Source of the DNA: Limanda limanda
Lineage: Eukaryota; Chordata; Actinopteri; Pleuronectiformes; Pleuronectidae
Assembly (NCBI RefSeq): GCF_963576545.1
Contig: NC_083655.1
Location: 17,126,204-17,190,203, forward strand
Reading direction: 5' to 3'
Length of the DNA: 64,000 bases
Part shown: piece after piece, positions 1 to 14,463 of the stretch
How the letters are laid out: each line of letters begins with the position of its first letter
Numbering within the stretch: position 1 is the stretch's first letter
The notes under the pieces: generated by a model
Told to the model about the DNA's origin: nothing
The model's database searches: none
The model's input: the letters and a program-made list of their open reading frames with translations, nothing else
Position numbers and translations under genes: made by a program

Positions 1-2859
1 GCACCGAAATGTACTGGGTTCTTCCACCAACAAAGGTTGTTCGAAGCTGCACTTTACTAAACCTGTGGTTAATGTCAGATTCTGTGGATTATTTAGGAGC
101 TTTAGAGTCACAGAGTCTGAACTCACTGGTGGGGGTTCCCTGGCTGGATGCTAACCACTAATGCTGTAGTTTATGGTTGGCACCTTATCCTCTACACCAC
201 CAGGGAACACCAGGTTATAATTATTTTACTTAACTGTCCATTAAGATGGTTTATATGGTCTTAGACTAGATGAACTGCAATGTTTCCACCTACTGTTAAG
301 AAACCAGGAAGGCCAACATTTCCTTGAACAGCCTGTTGATGTTCAGATTATTTGTGAGATTAGGAGGAGTTTATTTATTCACAGATAGTAAACGTTACCT
401 TAGAACATAATTTATATTGCGTAGATTGGATTTACAGTGTTTGACTTTTCGGCAGTGGATGCTTTGTTGCCGTGCCAGTGTGTGATTTAGTTTGATAAGA
501 CAAGCACATTTTTCTAACATGCAATCTTGCCTTACAAGCTTTTTAAAAAACTCAGGCTTGTCTCACTCTAAAATATAGTTTTTCCATTCAGGGTACTGTG
601 TCGTGACAGTATCTAAATACTTCACATCAGGTACAAGTCTGCCCTGCAGGTTTGGAAGTCTATTTTATGAGCTGAGTAACAGCGAGGTTAGGGTCTCTCT
701 GGCTTGTGAGATAAATAGACTGTTAGTCAGTGTTTACACCTGGGTCGGAGTGATATATGTCCCCCTGGTGAAGACAGAGAAAATAAAAATCTCCTTCTCC
801 TTTTCATCTTGATCCACTAGTCAAACATCACAGCTCATCATTCTGGGGTTGTGTGGGCTGAAGGTGTGATGCATTCTGGACAGAGGAGGATGCAGGACAA
901 ACAGAATCACTCATAGACAGGAACCTCTGAGGTTTCAATTACAGATTTGTTTTTAAGTGTTGTTTCTTGTCATATCCAATTTTGGACTTTTTGAAATAAT
1001 CGTGTCCCCATAATTGCAAAGTATTATAACAAGAAGACCAAATTTCATGATGATTATTCACATTATAGCTAATTTATAACTTGTACAAAAAACATTTACC
1101 AAGTCCTCCAACCTAGATGACTGATATGGACTGTTTGTCCTTAATCTCTGATACAAACCATAAGAGTTTCTTTGGCAGGCAGGCCAGACCCTTGTCGTCA
1201 TGGTTACAGTAAAAAACATGTGGCTACTGAAAGGTTAGGGTTTCGTCAGGTTTGAACACAAAATAGAATTCAGTTTTGGGTTGAACTATGACTATGGATT
1301 GATGTAATGTATCGCTATTTGTATAATTACCATTCATTTTCTTAATGCAATTATTACATTACAAATCATTGAAATTCAGTAAACAAGAAAACATAAGTGA
1401 TACCTCACAATCTTCCCTATTAATATAAATCCCCTCTCAAAAGTGGAATGTACAGTTTAAGAGGAAATAATTTCTGAATGACAATATGATTAAACTGTAT
1501 GACCATATATCTGTAGCCAGTAACATCCTCTATAGAAGTATATTGATCACTTTGTATTATAAATCAAAAATGACACTACAACCTTATACCATAAATATTT
1601 TTCTTTAGAATTTATAATAAAAACAATGTGGCTTGAAAAGTAAAAGCCAAAGTTTAAGGATGGTAAATGCATTTGTTTATGTTACCTGCATCTCTGCATT
1701 AGGCAAAAAATTATACCTCTTGAATCTGTTGCCAGGATCTGTGGTATTTTTGCAAAAAAATATTTTCATATTCTCAGAAAACAGTTATCAAGCAGCACAG
1801 GCAGACTCCTGGTTAAAATACATTTATGTATTGAGACACAGCAACACACAGGCGTGCACTCACACACAGAAACACACACATACACGCATCAGTGGCCACA
1901 CCAATATCGAATTACCCTGTCTGGTAAACACTTTTGGTCCAGACCATCTCGATGTTTGAACCTCAATTCTAATTTGGTCCTGCACCAAATTACCCACAAT
2001 TACCTTCCCAGAGCAGGTTAGTGCATTTTTCTCTTCATCAGCAGCAGCTCCTTGTCACCTCATCCTCCATCTCGCTCTATCTTACTTTCTTTTTCCGTCA
2101 CTGTCAGTGTGACTCCCTCACATAAACACACACACACATGCATGCAGGGAAACTCAGGAGCCCTGAGGAGTAGCTGTCAATCACCCATCAGGCTCCCAGG
2201 TCAATTTGCCAGGCTGCCAAAAGTGTCCTATCAGTGGGCTCCGCGGTGTCAAGAGCCCTCATTATAGGCCAAAGGCTAAACCAAGGAAGTGAATGAGGCT
2301 TTCCTCTTCATTATTTCCAGTCCCCCATGACCCCGTAACCTCCTTGTGCTCTCTCTGTTCTTCAGTATAGCCACCCCCCTCCATACCTGGCTACAACCTT
2401 TAACCAACCACAGTGGCATAACCCTGTTTCCCTGCTGGCAACGGCCCTGCATGCTGCTGCCTCTGAATCCACTCATGCCTCTAACTAGTTCTATTTTAAC
2501 ACTCTTTCTTTGTTAGTTCCCACCTAGTTCTTTCTCCCTTCCAAAAGGCCCTTAGGAGCTTGTGAGAGAAGTGCTTGACAAGGGTCCTCGCAGTAGTGTT
2601 TTCTCACAATGTGCTCTGCATGGTGCCCACTGCCTTCTCTCTCTTAAAGTGGCAGAGAGACAGCAAAATAACATGGTTATTAGATGCTAAAAGCTTTGGC
2701 AGCGGGCAACTGGGCCATTTTTTGAGGAATGGCATGTGACAGCAGTATTGCCTGTGAATTTTACATGGCAACTGAACAACAAAACAACAACAAAATTACA
2801 AAAACAAAGTTCTGAGATCAAGTCTTTAATCTTCTACCGGGAATTTATTCCACAGTATC

Positions 2860-3200
2860 AATCTGATCAGGAGAAACACCCCGCAGCATGTGGAGCGTCT
2901 CAGTGTTGGCCACGCACCATGACGGCAGAATCACATTGGCAGCAGAATTATTTTATCCCTTGTTATTAATTCTCAAATCAATTAAGTGTCATCGCAGCAT
3001 CTGTCTGATGAATTGCTCGTAATTAGCCCGTAGGTATAACACAGCCATCCTCCGTTATCTGACTCATACCCGCCTGCGTGCTGGCTAGGCCAGCTGATGT
3101 GAGCGTAGATGGCTTTCCTGCACATTAGCCTAACACAATTAAAGTAATTATTGATTTTTGTTTTGCTTCCACGTAATTTACAGTCCAGATAGTGCTCTGT
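2860..3200. other. Candidate conserved non-coding block
   Basis: Low-repeat sequence with several homeodomain-type cores (TAATTA-like sites near 2965-3030 and 3140-3165) and no coding signal. Its texture resembles developmental enhancers in introns of polarity and neural genes. This is an impression only; an alignment to other fish pard3 introns would decide it. Confidence 0.25.
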
Positions 3201-4273
3201 AAAATAGGGCCCTGATTTCTGGGTAGATAGAAGGTAATGACTAGAAGCATTGGCAAAGCAGGATTGTAACTTTAGAGTGATGTTTATTTCCAGTTTTTGA
3301 AGCTCACAGGGCTGTCATGGTAGCAGAGTTTCATATTATATGGAACTAACATACAGGGGAATAAACAAGGTTATCTGGAGACCTTGGTGGCTTCACCTCA
3401 GTAACACAATGGCTCCAGTCTTTGTTTGCCAGGCCGTCTTATCAGAAAGCAAGTGATTTACAAAACAGCATCTGTGCGTGTATTGAATATCGTCCTTGAT
3501 GTGGGTTTAGTCACAAAGGGTAAACAAACCGTGGTAAATGTAATACGCACATACTTAATCACAACTGCACAGTCACTCTCCGCATGCAAACCGTATGAAG
3601 GTGTAAAGTTTGTGTAATTTTTAGCAACTAAACTTGTATCATTAAGTAAATAAAAAGACAAGCTACAACTTCTTATTTTCTTATAAAATTATAATTGAAT
3701 TAAACTAAATATACACCTCAACTAAATGTCAGTGACTTAAACGACAAATTAAAGAACAGTTTGTTAAGCATAAGTAATTTTTAGCAAACTATGAGACAGA
3801 ACTTTGTAATTGATGAGAATCCCTTAATTTAACCGCTACATCCCTAAGCCTATTGTTGCAGTGTAATCTTATCGTGGGGGTGAACGTGCCACTGTTGGCA
3901 CAATCGCAAGCAGAGGGCTCGGGTGCAACTGTGTAACATTTGGCCCTGTGTGTGAGAATGTCAAGTAGCCGAGCCCAAGACCCATTCATCTCTGCCTCCT
4001 CCTCCGTTCATCTCGACACATGCCAGCACCGAGCTGAACAGCGCTACATGCAAAGGCTGCCCCTCAAGGATAAGCCTCATTCAGTCCGACATATGGTGCT
4101 TGACCACGATGGAGGGAGAACAAAACAGGAAGTGTGGCAGGGCAGAGTCAAAGAGTAGAGAGCATTCTTAAAGCAGTTAGGAGGCGCACTAATCCCTCCT
4201 CCCCTACCAGGTGCTGAGAGAGAAGATAATCTGAGAGACAATGGCAACGGACAGGGCTCTCCATATGGGCCTT

Positions 4274-4478
<205 letters not shown>

Positions 4479-5818
4479 ACTGCTAAGCGGTGAGGAGGCA
4501 ACAGGCTGACTGGGTGGGTGAGAGAGGGACTGGCAGCGAGGGGGATAACAAGAGTGACTGAGAGGGACGCAGAGGCCTTTGTCTCTGTTTTCGCAGGCTA
4601 AACAGGGATTAGTGGCTTGCTGACATTTTCTGTCACTAGCCACACTGAGACGGCTGCTTAGAGGGTCCACGGCTCAATGAAAGTGAGCGTGTTGAGAGTG
4701 ACCCGCCCCGGCTTAGAACCTCACTGACTGATCTGTGTCTGAGAGCTACTGGAATGACCCCTACACATGCAAAAAACGCTTATGCTGAGCACATGACAAG
4801 GCTTGACAGACACCGATCTAATTGATGATTATTACATTTTTTTGACAACATTAACTGTTCTGAAAGTTGAATTTTCATGTCAAAAGCTGAACAGTTTGTT
4901 TTTGTTCCTGTTAGATTGGGTTAAAAACAATTAATCAGTTAAAGCTCAAAGTACAACAGCCGCCTTGACTACTGTAATTCGCAGTAAGGAGATTCTATGA
5001 AGTTGAGCAGAAATTGAATTATTGCTAATTGGACTTGTTGAATAAGGAACCCTAATGTTCCACAGCCAGAAACAGACCACCACAGAAGTTGGAGTTGACT
5101 TGGTTATTATTTTTAAATGTGGACATACTCTAGAAATATGTGTGAAAAATGAAATGAATACATGCATTGTGTAAGAAAATGTTCTTGACATAAGAATATA
5201 ACTTTCCCAAATTATATTTATTAGGAAGCATTGAAGAAACTCAAATCAGATTTAAAATAATAATTAAAATAATTAAATTTGTGCAGCAGTGGGCCCTTGC
5301 TCACCTTTTCTTCGACCCTAGTTCCCAGTTTAAGTCCGTCACATTTGATTCATTATTAAACCCTGATAAAAGTGCGGTATGGCAAGTTTCCCCAGTTTCC
5401 TCACAGCCCACGCATTGACATTCACATATCTGGCAGCCCCCAGTGTGAATTCTTTGTTTCATGCCCCCACTGGGTAAAAGAAAAACTTTACGTCAGTCTG
5501 CAGAATTCACAGCTCTACCTTTATGAAAGAGAAAGTCTAGCAGGCAGAGACCAAAGAGAATGAGGCTTTGTTCCTTTGTGCTTTTCCTATTCGTACCTGC
5601 TTTGCCATCAGCGGTGTCAAATTACAGGCAGATCACTTTTTGACTTTAACCTAGATTCTTATATAACACTATTCTTTCTCTATTCATTTTTTCTCTCTGT
5701 CGTCGCATTACATGAAAATATCAATTGGCTCTCAATAACTTTTTCAATGGAAAAGTTTTCACTGTTTATTTACTATTCATTAATTGTACAAGTTAGGGAA
5801 CTGTGTGTGTACTTCCAT

Positions 5819-5842
5819 GTGTGTGTGTGTGTGTGTGTGTGT
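5819..5842 (+). repeat. (GT)12 microsatellite
   Basis: Short uninterrupted GT array in sense orientation within the intron, followed by degenerate GT-rich sequence. Confidence 0.95.
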
Positions 5843-7968
5843 TTGCTGGTGTGTGAGCGTCCAGATGAAGGAAAAGATAAAGTGAAGGCAAAAAAAAAGT
5901 TGGTTAAGGGAGATATCAAGATTATTGGCTGTTTTTTTCACTGCAAGAAGAAGAGCGTTGTTTATCATACACTCTCCTCTTTCCGAGAAGGTGATAAAAA
6001 TGCCACGCACACCGAGATAGGACATGACACAAACTTGGCAACCACTCACCGGCCTCTCCACTTTTCAACCTCACATTCAGGGAATGTTTTCTTTATTTTT
6101 CTTCATCAGCGTGGAACACGAGCAAGTAGCGATACGCCACATTCTCCACTGGGCCCTTTTATAACAGCAGAAGTTGAATCGAGCCCCGGTGATAAGATCA
6201 GTGGTGTAAGAATCCCTGATTGTCTGTAAATGGCACGCAGTACAACCCCACCAGTTTGCATGTTTTTGAAAATTATTGGCTGGCATTGTGTGCTAATGAG
6301 TGAGGTTATCAGCCAGTCAAAGATATGTGTCAAATGAACAGCATGTGAATGATCGCTACACAAAGCTCGTCTTTCTTTCCTCTGCTTTTGGGAACTTCTG
6401 TTTATTTGTTTAGCTTCGAGCCACAAAAGCTGCCTCTGTGCTTGACATTATGAAACTTCTGACTGTGCTTGACATGTGAAACATCGAGCGTTATCAGAGC
6501 AGGGGAATACTTTTTTTTTTTTTAATCAATGCTGGCTTTGTTTGGCCAGCACAAACAGAGGACATGAGGGCAGACCAAATGCCAAGGTCTGGAGGTTTTG
6601 GTGGTTATGGATGTCCTCGGGCCTGTCCTCAGCACACGATGGAGATAGCGCTACAATGACCACCTTGTCCGGCCACTGTGGGAAGAGTGTGGAGAAGCAT
6701 GTAACCAAAGAATTAAGATGCCCTGAGACGTGTACCCGTCCACTTTTACAAACAGAAGCCACAATAAAGAGTTAGAAAAGCGTTGCAGAGCAAACTATGA
6801 AATGTAACTGCTTTAAAGAACTGGCTGTGGCTTGTTGATGTTCAGCTGAGAAATATCTTATAATGAGGCATGTGTTTACTTGCTGAGAAAAGGCAAAACA
6901 CTGATGCAAATGGGTGAAAGGAGCTACAAAACCCTGAGCAACTTGTCTCAAATGAATTTGAGTTGAAATTCTCCTTGCACAGGATTCAACACATTCTCAT
7001 TCATTCATTCAGTTATTACTTCCCTGCTGTATATTGCTGCACTGACGGTTTGAATGTTTTTACTTTCATTACAGAGACTAATTGGCATATTGACTTTTCA
7101 CAACATGGAGGACGGTGTTGTTTTCTTCCAGTCTGATTATGGTTTTCCATTTAAGACCCTTGGTACTATTTTTTCAAACTGGTTCTCCTTGTTACCATCA
7201 TATGTAGATGCCCTTCATAAATATTGCATTACAAGGCACAGTCTCACTCCAGTGTCGTTCCCCGCCGCATGTTTGGGAATATTCTTAGCTGCCGTTCGTA
7301 AATCCAGACTCTGCCTGCAGAGAGCAAAATGTACGATCAGAAATCTTTTTTTTTTTTTTTTTTTTTCTCAAAAGCTTCGGAAAAAGAAAAGTGTCTTTTG
7401 CAGCTTACGCTTCGACGAGCCAGCACTCCTTTGATCTTAGCTGACAAGTGAGAACTTTCTCAGATAGGAGAAGAAACAGGCAGCATGGTGCACGGCGAAG
7501 GTGGCTTTGATAGACAAAATTAATGAGGCTGGATATGTTTGGCTGCGCTCATTATGCCTACACATAGACCCCAAACCCTGGGGGCCCCGGTGCTGTGCTT
7601 CTTGTCTTTGTGCCATGATCTCTCTGTCTCCTGATTTAGAGCCTCCTCAACTCTTTTCCCCCTCTTTTTGTCTGCTACTGTCTTTCTGTCTCTTTTTCTC
7701 TGCACCCACACCTCACCCCCGTCTCCGAAACTCTCTCTTGTCCGTGGCGTGTGGAAGAGAGAGATAATATAGTCAGCCATGCATGGTGAGAACAATAAGT
7801 GTGTCGTGTCGGGTTGACATGAAGCAGACACCTCTTCAAAGCCACCTTAACATTCCACTTCAGCTCTAACTGCATGCGGCTGGAGGAAGGCAGAGGGTTG
7901 GAGGAGCTGAAAGCCTTCCTCTGCCAAGGGGAGCTACCAGTCTGGAGCTGTGTGTATCTGCAGGCATT

Positions 7969-7999
7969 TGTGTGTGTGTGTGTGTGTGTGCGTGCGTGC

Positions 8000-8092
<93 letters not shown>

Positions 8093-8131
8093 TTGGTGTG
8101 TGTCTGTGTGTGTGAGAGTGTGAGTGTGTCT
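7969..8131 (+). repeat. Compound (GT)n / (GTGC)n microsatellite
   Basis: A GT run is interrupted near 7990-8004 by a short GCGT/GTGC tetranucleotide phase, then continues as pure GT to 8090. It decays into GTGTCT and GTGAGAGT variants to about 8131. The mixed phases indicate an older array. Confidence 0.97.
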
Positions 8132-8233
8132 GTCTTTCCCTGCATTAAATTAGAGTCCGCAATTGAAGAAAGATTTTTGTGCAAGGCCCGATTTCTTCCA
8201 GAATGAGATTCTACAATAGCACACAGTCTCGGC

Positions 8234-8259
8234 GTGTGTGTGTGTGTGTGTGTGTGTGT
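8234..8259 (+). repeat. (GT)13 microsatellite
   Basis: Short GT array about 100 bases after the preceding compound array and in the same orientation, followed by GTGTGAGCGTGTGAG-type degenerate sequence to about 8305. Confidence 0.95.
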
Positions 8260-9147
8260 ACTTGTGTGTATCTTTGTCTGTGTGAGCGTGTGAGTCTGTG
8301 AGTGTTGAGGAGTTGATGGGCTTGAGGTTGGTCATGAGATAAGGGGAACATCTGTTAGACTGTCTTTATCTTTGGCAGAGCTCCTGGCACACCGCAGTAA
8401 GAAGCCCCATCTAATCAGAGCAGACACACAGTCGGGGGTTGGTTAGCATGGCTGCCAGCCGTGTTGCCCATCCTGCCTCAACCCTGGCACCAGGATACAC
8501 ACAGAGAAAGAGAAAGAGAGAGAGAGACTTACATATACTCATCCAGAGAAGGGAAAATATTTTTGCTGTACTTTTCCAACGTTCTGTCATTACACATATC
8601 TTATCTCTGGTTGTCTTTTGTTTATACCGTATTTTTTTATTTATGCAAAGAAACTGTACGATGCAGGCATGCCCTTTGCTTTACACTGGTACAGTTTCAT
8701 AACTTACCGCTGGGGCTGCCTTGTATACTAACTACTAATGGCACAGTTTACATGCTTTGCTTATGGGTATCTTCAAGGCGCTGGCTGATGATCATCCTGC
8801 TGTTTTTTTCATCAACCAAATTTCCAGCGCTCGTCAGAAGACTTTAAGCAGCCTTCTTCTCTGCCCTCTGGGCTAAACAGCCCCACTTTGCACAAGTCTG
8901 CTTTTGCCTCTGGAAAACAAAACTAGTTTTCTTGCAAGTATGTCATCACTGCTGCCATTTTATTCCCTGTCGCTTTGGTGTTCTCTCATTTACCTTTACC
9001 AGCTGTGACAATATCAACTGTAACAGACTTTAAGAAGTCAAAGACAATTCCAGTCACATTCTTTGACATGCATTGACTGATATTGAGTGCTAGGTGGTCT
9101 GCGAATCAAGATTGATTCAGGTCCTCTGCCCATCTGGAGCAGTTGTC

Positions 9148-9150
<3 letters not shown>

Positions 9151-9188
<38 letters not shown>

Positions 9189-9215
9189 TGTGTGTTTGTG
9201 TGTGTGTGTGTGTGT
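9151..9215 (+). repeat. Interrupted (GT)n microsatellite
   Basis: About 65 bases of GT with two TTTG interruptions near 9184 and 9194. Sense orientation in the intron. Confidence 0.96.
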
Positions 9216-11466
9216 CAGGGTAACCAGCAGTGACACCAGCCTGCAGTGCTGTATGGATCTGGTCCTTAGGAGGTCTAATGAATCTAGGAGAGCCTTGTCA
9301 CTGTGAGTCTCCACGCATCGCCCTGCCGATCATGAGAGCCGACAGGTTTATGCATCTGTGGCGACTCCCCGGGGAGGTGGGGACACAGCGGGAGCCGGCA
9401 CACAGGGGCACAGACACACATTTTACTGTCAGAGTGATGCACACGCACGAAAAGTTCTGGTCAAGTGAAAATTGATCACACCGTCGTCACTGCTTTCAAG
9501 ATACAGGTATAAGTAACCAGAAGAATTTTAAAATACCTATCTACACATGAAGATGAGTTAATTTGGTCAGTTACTGTACTGTACATCTACTTCAAGAGTT
9601 AACATTACCATGTATGGCATCTCATTTGAGATAAAATCAAAATAGAGATTTTGCCAATTGTGAATAATAATACAGTTTGTATTTGTTTTTCTTGTTGTTT
9701 TGTTTGTGATTTGGCGTCTTTGAAGGCAATTGCCCCCGGTAACTCAAATTCACCAGCAAATACAGTTGTTTTGTATTTTCCAACATTCAGGCTTTCATTT
9801 TCGATATAATAACTGTTAGGGGAATATTAGCACCAGGAGACAGAATCTTTCATTTTCTATAACTGTGAGTCAAAGATTGTTATTTTTCCTCTCATCTCTG
9901 TTATGAAAATTTATTCCAACTAGAGGGGTTTCTGTTTATGGGAATTAAATCCCATATGAATGGGTGGCAGTGATAGAAACAAAAGCCGACATTTGAATTA
10001 CGCTTCCTGCATAGGTGGTCTGGGGGTAATAGGGAATCAAGTGTCTAACTTTTCTTTTTTGTTATGTGTATTGTGTTCCATCATCAGCCCGGCCACAACT
10101 AAGACTGACTTTTAATCTTGTGTTTGGACAAATTATGTCTGGAACATGACTCCCTTTCGTTCAACATCTGATCCCAGAAAATGACAAAACCAGTTTAACC
10201 AGCAGAATGGCCGAATGGCTCCCACCTGTAGCTAACACATGGACATTCCCAAATATGGGCTGCTGATTCACTTTCCCCCTTTTCCAAAGTCAAAAGTCAC
10301 AGCCTGAGTCCCCCATAATAGCTTAATTAATGCAATTTTCTTTTTTTAATCCTTACCATGTCAGCTCTCACAGAGGGAGACCTTTGACTTGTCAACCCCT
10401 ACACCCCCCTCCCAAAGCGCGGCTGCCTTTGTTATGCTGAGTCTTAACATGTGTCACTTTCCCTGGTGTGCTGTTCCCCCAGCCTGTTTAGATAAATGCC
10501 TATTGGAAGCCTTGCTTGTCAGGAGAAATTATGGCATCACATCTCTTGTTGGAGAAAAGCCAGAAGTCTCCTTGTTTACACACATGTCATTTAAAGCTGG
10601 ACTTTAAGAGACAGCCCCTCTTTCTCCTGAGCTAACACTCCGGGATTTAAGAGATCGGAGTAAACTCATCTCGTGACTCAAGGGAAGAAAATTAAGAGTG
10701 TGGGAAAAGGTTATGGCAGCCCTGTCAAAATGGGTGGAAAAGCTAAACAGGTTTGTGCACAGTTCTGGTTTGTGTCCGTGTGACTGTGTGTGCCTGTGCA
10801 AAGGGGCTGCTGTGTATCTAATGGTCATTATATATACTCTCTCACTGCATTTGTGAGCTATTTTTGTCCCCTCTTCTGCTGGATGCTGACTCAACAATTC
10901 AGTGTTTTGAAGATATTGGAAAATACTTTTTCTTGTCCTGATTCACTTTTTACTTCCCATCCAGAACCAGGACAAGTGAACAGTTAGTTTTGGGTCTGCA
11001 TCTGTCAATATTCTAAGCTTAAATCAAGATGTTATAGTGAGAAAGATGCTAAGTGATAAAGCTGAAGGGTTTATTATCTGTAGAATTATATCTCTATCAT
11101 ACTTGAGGTCTCGAGCATTTATTTAATTTTTTTTAAATTTGAAATCGCCCTCAAACAGCTGGACTTGCCTTGGAACTGACAAAATACATTTTTGACGGGC
11201 TATACTTGAACAAGTCCCTTAGCCACTGATACATCTAGGTTCAGACGAACCCTCTCCCTCAGCTTTACTGCACAGGTCTATTGGAAACACAGTAATGCAG
11301 CAACAAGGGCCAAACCCCAGCACTTTGAAAACGCTCAAGCTCATTCCTCTGGAGGTAGGCAGGCATGTAGGAGATAAGGCCAAGCTTCTACCTCTCTATA
11401 TTTCCCTTCCCTTCTTCCTCACCTGTGCTCCCTAAGCTTTTCATTTCCAAAAAGCAGAGTCAGGGA

Positions 11467-11481
11467 GGGGGGGGGGGGGGG
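11467..11481 (+). repeat. G15 homopolymer
   Basis: Fifteen consecutive G residues. Such a tract can form stacked quartets and is prone to length error in sequencing. Confidence 0.95.
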
Positions 11482-11597
11482 TCGAGATACATCCACAGTT
11501 CACATGTCATGTTCATCTGCCATTCATTACACTGTGTGGTTTGACTCTTTCAACCTTGAAGCAGTATTCAAGTTTCAATTGTAGTGGATGGTTGAGT

Positions 11598-12053
11598 CCA
11601 TAGACTGTTTGATGAAAGATGGACGACACATCTCCAGTTCCTCCCACAATCTGGAACTGAAGCTTAAACATCTTGGATACGAATGCTGCGCAGTATCGGA
11701 GGATTGAAGAGCAGTAGCGAGGTGCCATCAATAGATACACTCGCTTGACCAATCGTGAGTCAGTCTTTGCTTTCAATCAGGATGTTTTACCTTGTTTTTT
11801 AGCATTAAATAACTAATCAAAAGCAAACTTGGAGGAAAATTTGCAATTAAACGAACCACTACCAACTACCTGAAACGACAGAAAACATCTTTGAAAAAAA
11901 AGTATTTAACATGTCCTTTCACTTCATAGTTTGGCATTTTCCCCTTATTAACTTATGACCTATTCTGCAGCCAGTCACCATGTGGATAAAACAATGCTTC
12001 GGTTTCACTTTTGGTCAGTTGTTATGTCATCCATCTTTACTTACAGTCTATAG
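11598..12053. mobile_element. MITE-like element with terminal inverted repeats
   Basis: The left end begins CCATAGACTGT and continues into AAAGATGGACGAC. The right end contains ATCCATCTTTA and finishes ACAGTCTATAG, which is the reverse complement of the left end with a few mismatches. The ends are about 455 bases apart, with no transposase frame between them. I recognise the interior (a TAAATAACTAATCAAAAGC stretch near 11805) as that of a common non-autonomous teleost DNA element. The transposase superfamily is not determined; clear target-site duplications were not identified. Confidence 0.75.
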
Positions 12054-13998
12054 TGGAGTTGCACATAGGGATACAAAACACTCTCTTGTTGGTTTGATTT
12101 GAATGCTTCAAGTATGACTATTTTATTCTAATCATACACCATACATATTTTATGTAAAGTTTCAATAGTCGTTTTAAAAAAACATGTCTTGGAGCTGAGG
12201 GTACAAAATGTTTGTTTTAGATTAAGTACAAGCTGTTGCATTCACACCAGGTTGTTTGTAAAGGGAAGCAGGGCTGTTGATGCATCCAGGTATTTCTTTT
12301 CTGCTGCTGAGTAAAATACCTGGCCTCTGGTAGCTATCATGAGCGGCACAGGTGGTAGATTGTAGCCATCAGCTGCTCCTGCTCTCAGCATATTTGTTGT
12401 TGCTTGTTGAGTTGACTCCTCACACATTGTTTCCTCCTTGGTAAGGCTGAAATAAGTCAGTGGACTTTCTTTTAAATGTGTTTTCCCCCAGTAGTTTACC
12501 TGTGGCTTAGTTGTTTACTTGTGCTGTCCTCCATAAGTGCTGCAACTGACATCACATGCCATACCCCCGATCCTGTGTTTGTAATGTGCCAATGCAATAC
12601 TACTCTACAAAGCCACACATTGGGAAAGTGCTCTGCACAGCTGATCACAGGGGGAGTCTTGCACCCTTAATATGTCAGCTCCTAGCAGGGTGCTTAGCTC
12701 TGTAGTAGAATGGTAACGACTCAAAACATTCCCATCAAAGAAAGAGCTGCCCTCCTCCTTCCCACAGTCAGTCCATGTTGCTTTAGGGTACAAAGGTGGT
12801 TGGAATTTGAGGCATCATCTTTAACCTTTCAGCCAAAACACTTGACATGTCACTTTGCTCTTTGGCTCAATATATCAGTCGTTGCACATCAAGGCTAAAT
12901 ATGAATTAAAGTATCTCTCCTCCAGGACCTGGTTTTGCTCAAAGTTACTTGTGAACATAGGTTATAATTGGCACTTTGTTCATAGGAGTAGTTGTCACTC
13001 ACAGCAAGGCCCCTTGACAACAGCTCAGTCTGAGCAAATATCTATAATATCCATCATGTTCTCAGGCCCATGTCCAGCTCTGGAGCCCTGAGTCATTTAC
13101 AGCATCGGTAACATTTGGTACTCAGTTTTTATAGTACCCTGTAGTGTAGAATAATAAATATTTACACACAGTGCAATAGAGACATGTTAGGTATGAATCC
13201 ATTCAGGGACATAATAACTTGTGTATATGCTCTCACTGTATAGCCAGAAGCCCAATCTCACAAACACTTGGTTGTTTTATTATTCGTGTCAGGGTGTGAC
13301 GCAAGATAAAGTCATGTTGTCAAACACATACAAATGTAGAGGCATGCACAGAAATCCGCATTCCAATGGCCAATAGATACGTACATACATTATGTATTGG
13401 ATTTCACACAGTTACTCTGTAAACATATGGATTTCTCAACCATGAACACACAATGTGTCTACTGTAATAATGTGGGGCATGTGGACCATGCTTATACTCA
13501 TGACCTCTACCATCTGAAGAGGAGATGAACAGAGACCACCGGCTCCACTCCATGCACATTCATTTAATTTGTATCCACACAATTTGCACTTCAGCTGTCA
13601 TTCAGTGCCACACAATTTATACACTGACACAGTGTACTCTTCAGAAAGGCAGGTGCACCTCCACACAATTTTTATACAAACAATTTCCACCTGTTCACAC
13701 GCTGGTAACATTGCACATTGGTGGGATAGCACTGCATGCACACACATACACGCACCTGACACATCAAGCTGGAGGTGCATGCTTTTTCACAGTCTAGAGT
13801 AGCTTCATAGCCTGTGATTTAATGGTCATTTTGTCGGCTGCAATAGCATCCTTTCCCATCCCCTGGTGCCCAGTGGTGAAATAACAGGCTGTGGGCTCAT
13901 CCACAAAACCCACAGGACCACACTTGAATCATTGCTACAATTTGAGCTATCAAATTATAATGGGAGGATGAGATTGCCTTTCTTTGCTTGGTGCGTTT

Positions 13999-14033
13999 GT
14001 GTGTGTGTGTGTATATGTGTATGTGTGTGTGTG
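13999..14033 (+). repeat. Imperfect (GT)n microsatellite
   Basis: GT array interrupted by ATAT and GTAT, ending in GTGGGGGTG. Sense orientation. Confidence 0.93.
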
Positions 14034-14463
14034 GGGGTGAATGTGTCAATGGCGGGTAGCTAGGCAAGTTTTTATTTTCTGGGCCCGTAGGCTTTGGTTA
14101 ATGTGTTTAGATAGTTCACATTTGTTCTCCTATTGTATAACTAAGGGGAAGATAATTTTTCTTGGTTGTTTTACTGTTTTTTGCACTGCAGAACCCCTTA
14201 CTTAATTTGTAGAAACTGGAAAGAATGAGATGTCAGATGATTGCTTGTCCCTTAATCTGCATCTCCCACAGTTTACAGTCAAGTTTTACTATGAGTGCTA
14301 TTTATTTGTTACCTTGACATCTACGCCAGTGCAGTTCAATATGAAGCGCATTGGTCTAAGTGATGGGAAATGTTATCTTTGCATATCAAAGCACTAAATG
14401 TGTTCCTTATAACACCCGACCACCATGAAAACACCCTAAGCATCCGGCTGCCATGGTGATGGG

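Noticed and set aside
5576..6229. 217-codon plus-strand frame
   Set aside because: The longest frame in the window, but of low-complexity, random composition, with a GT array inside it and no recognised domain.
12242..12427. Minus-strand frame with a protein-like composition
   Set aside because: Only 61 codons, no recognised domain and no splice support.
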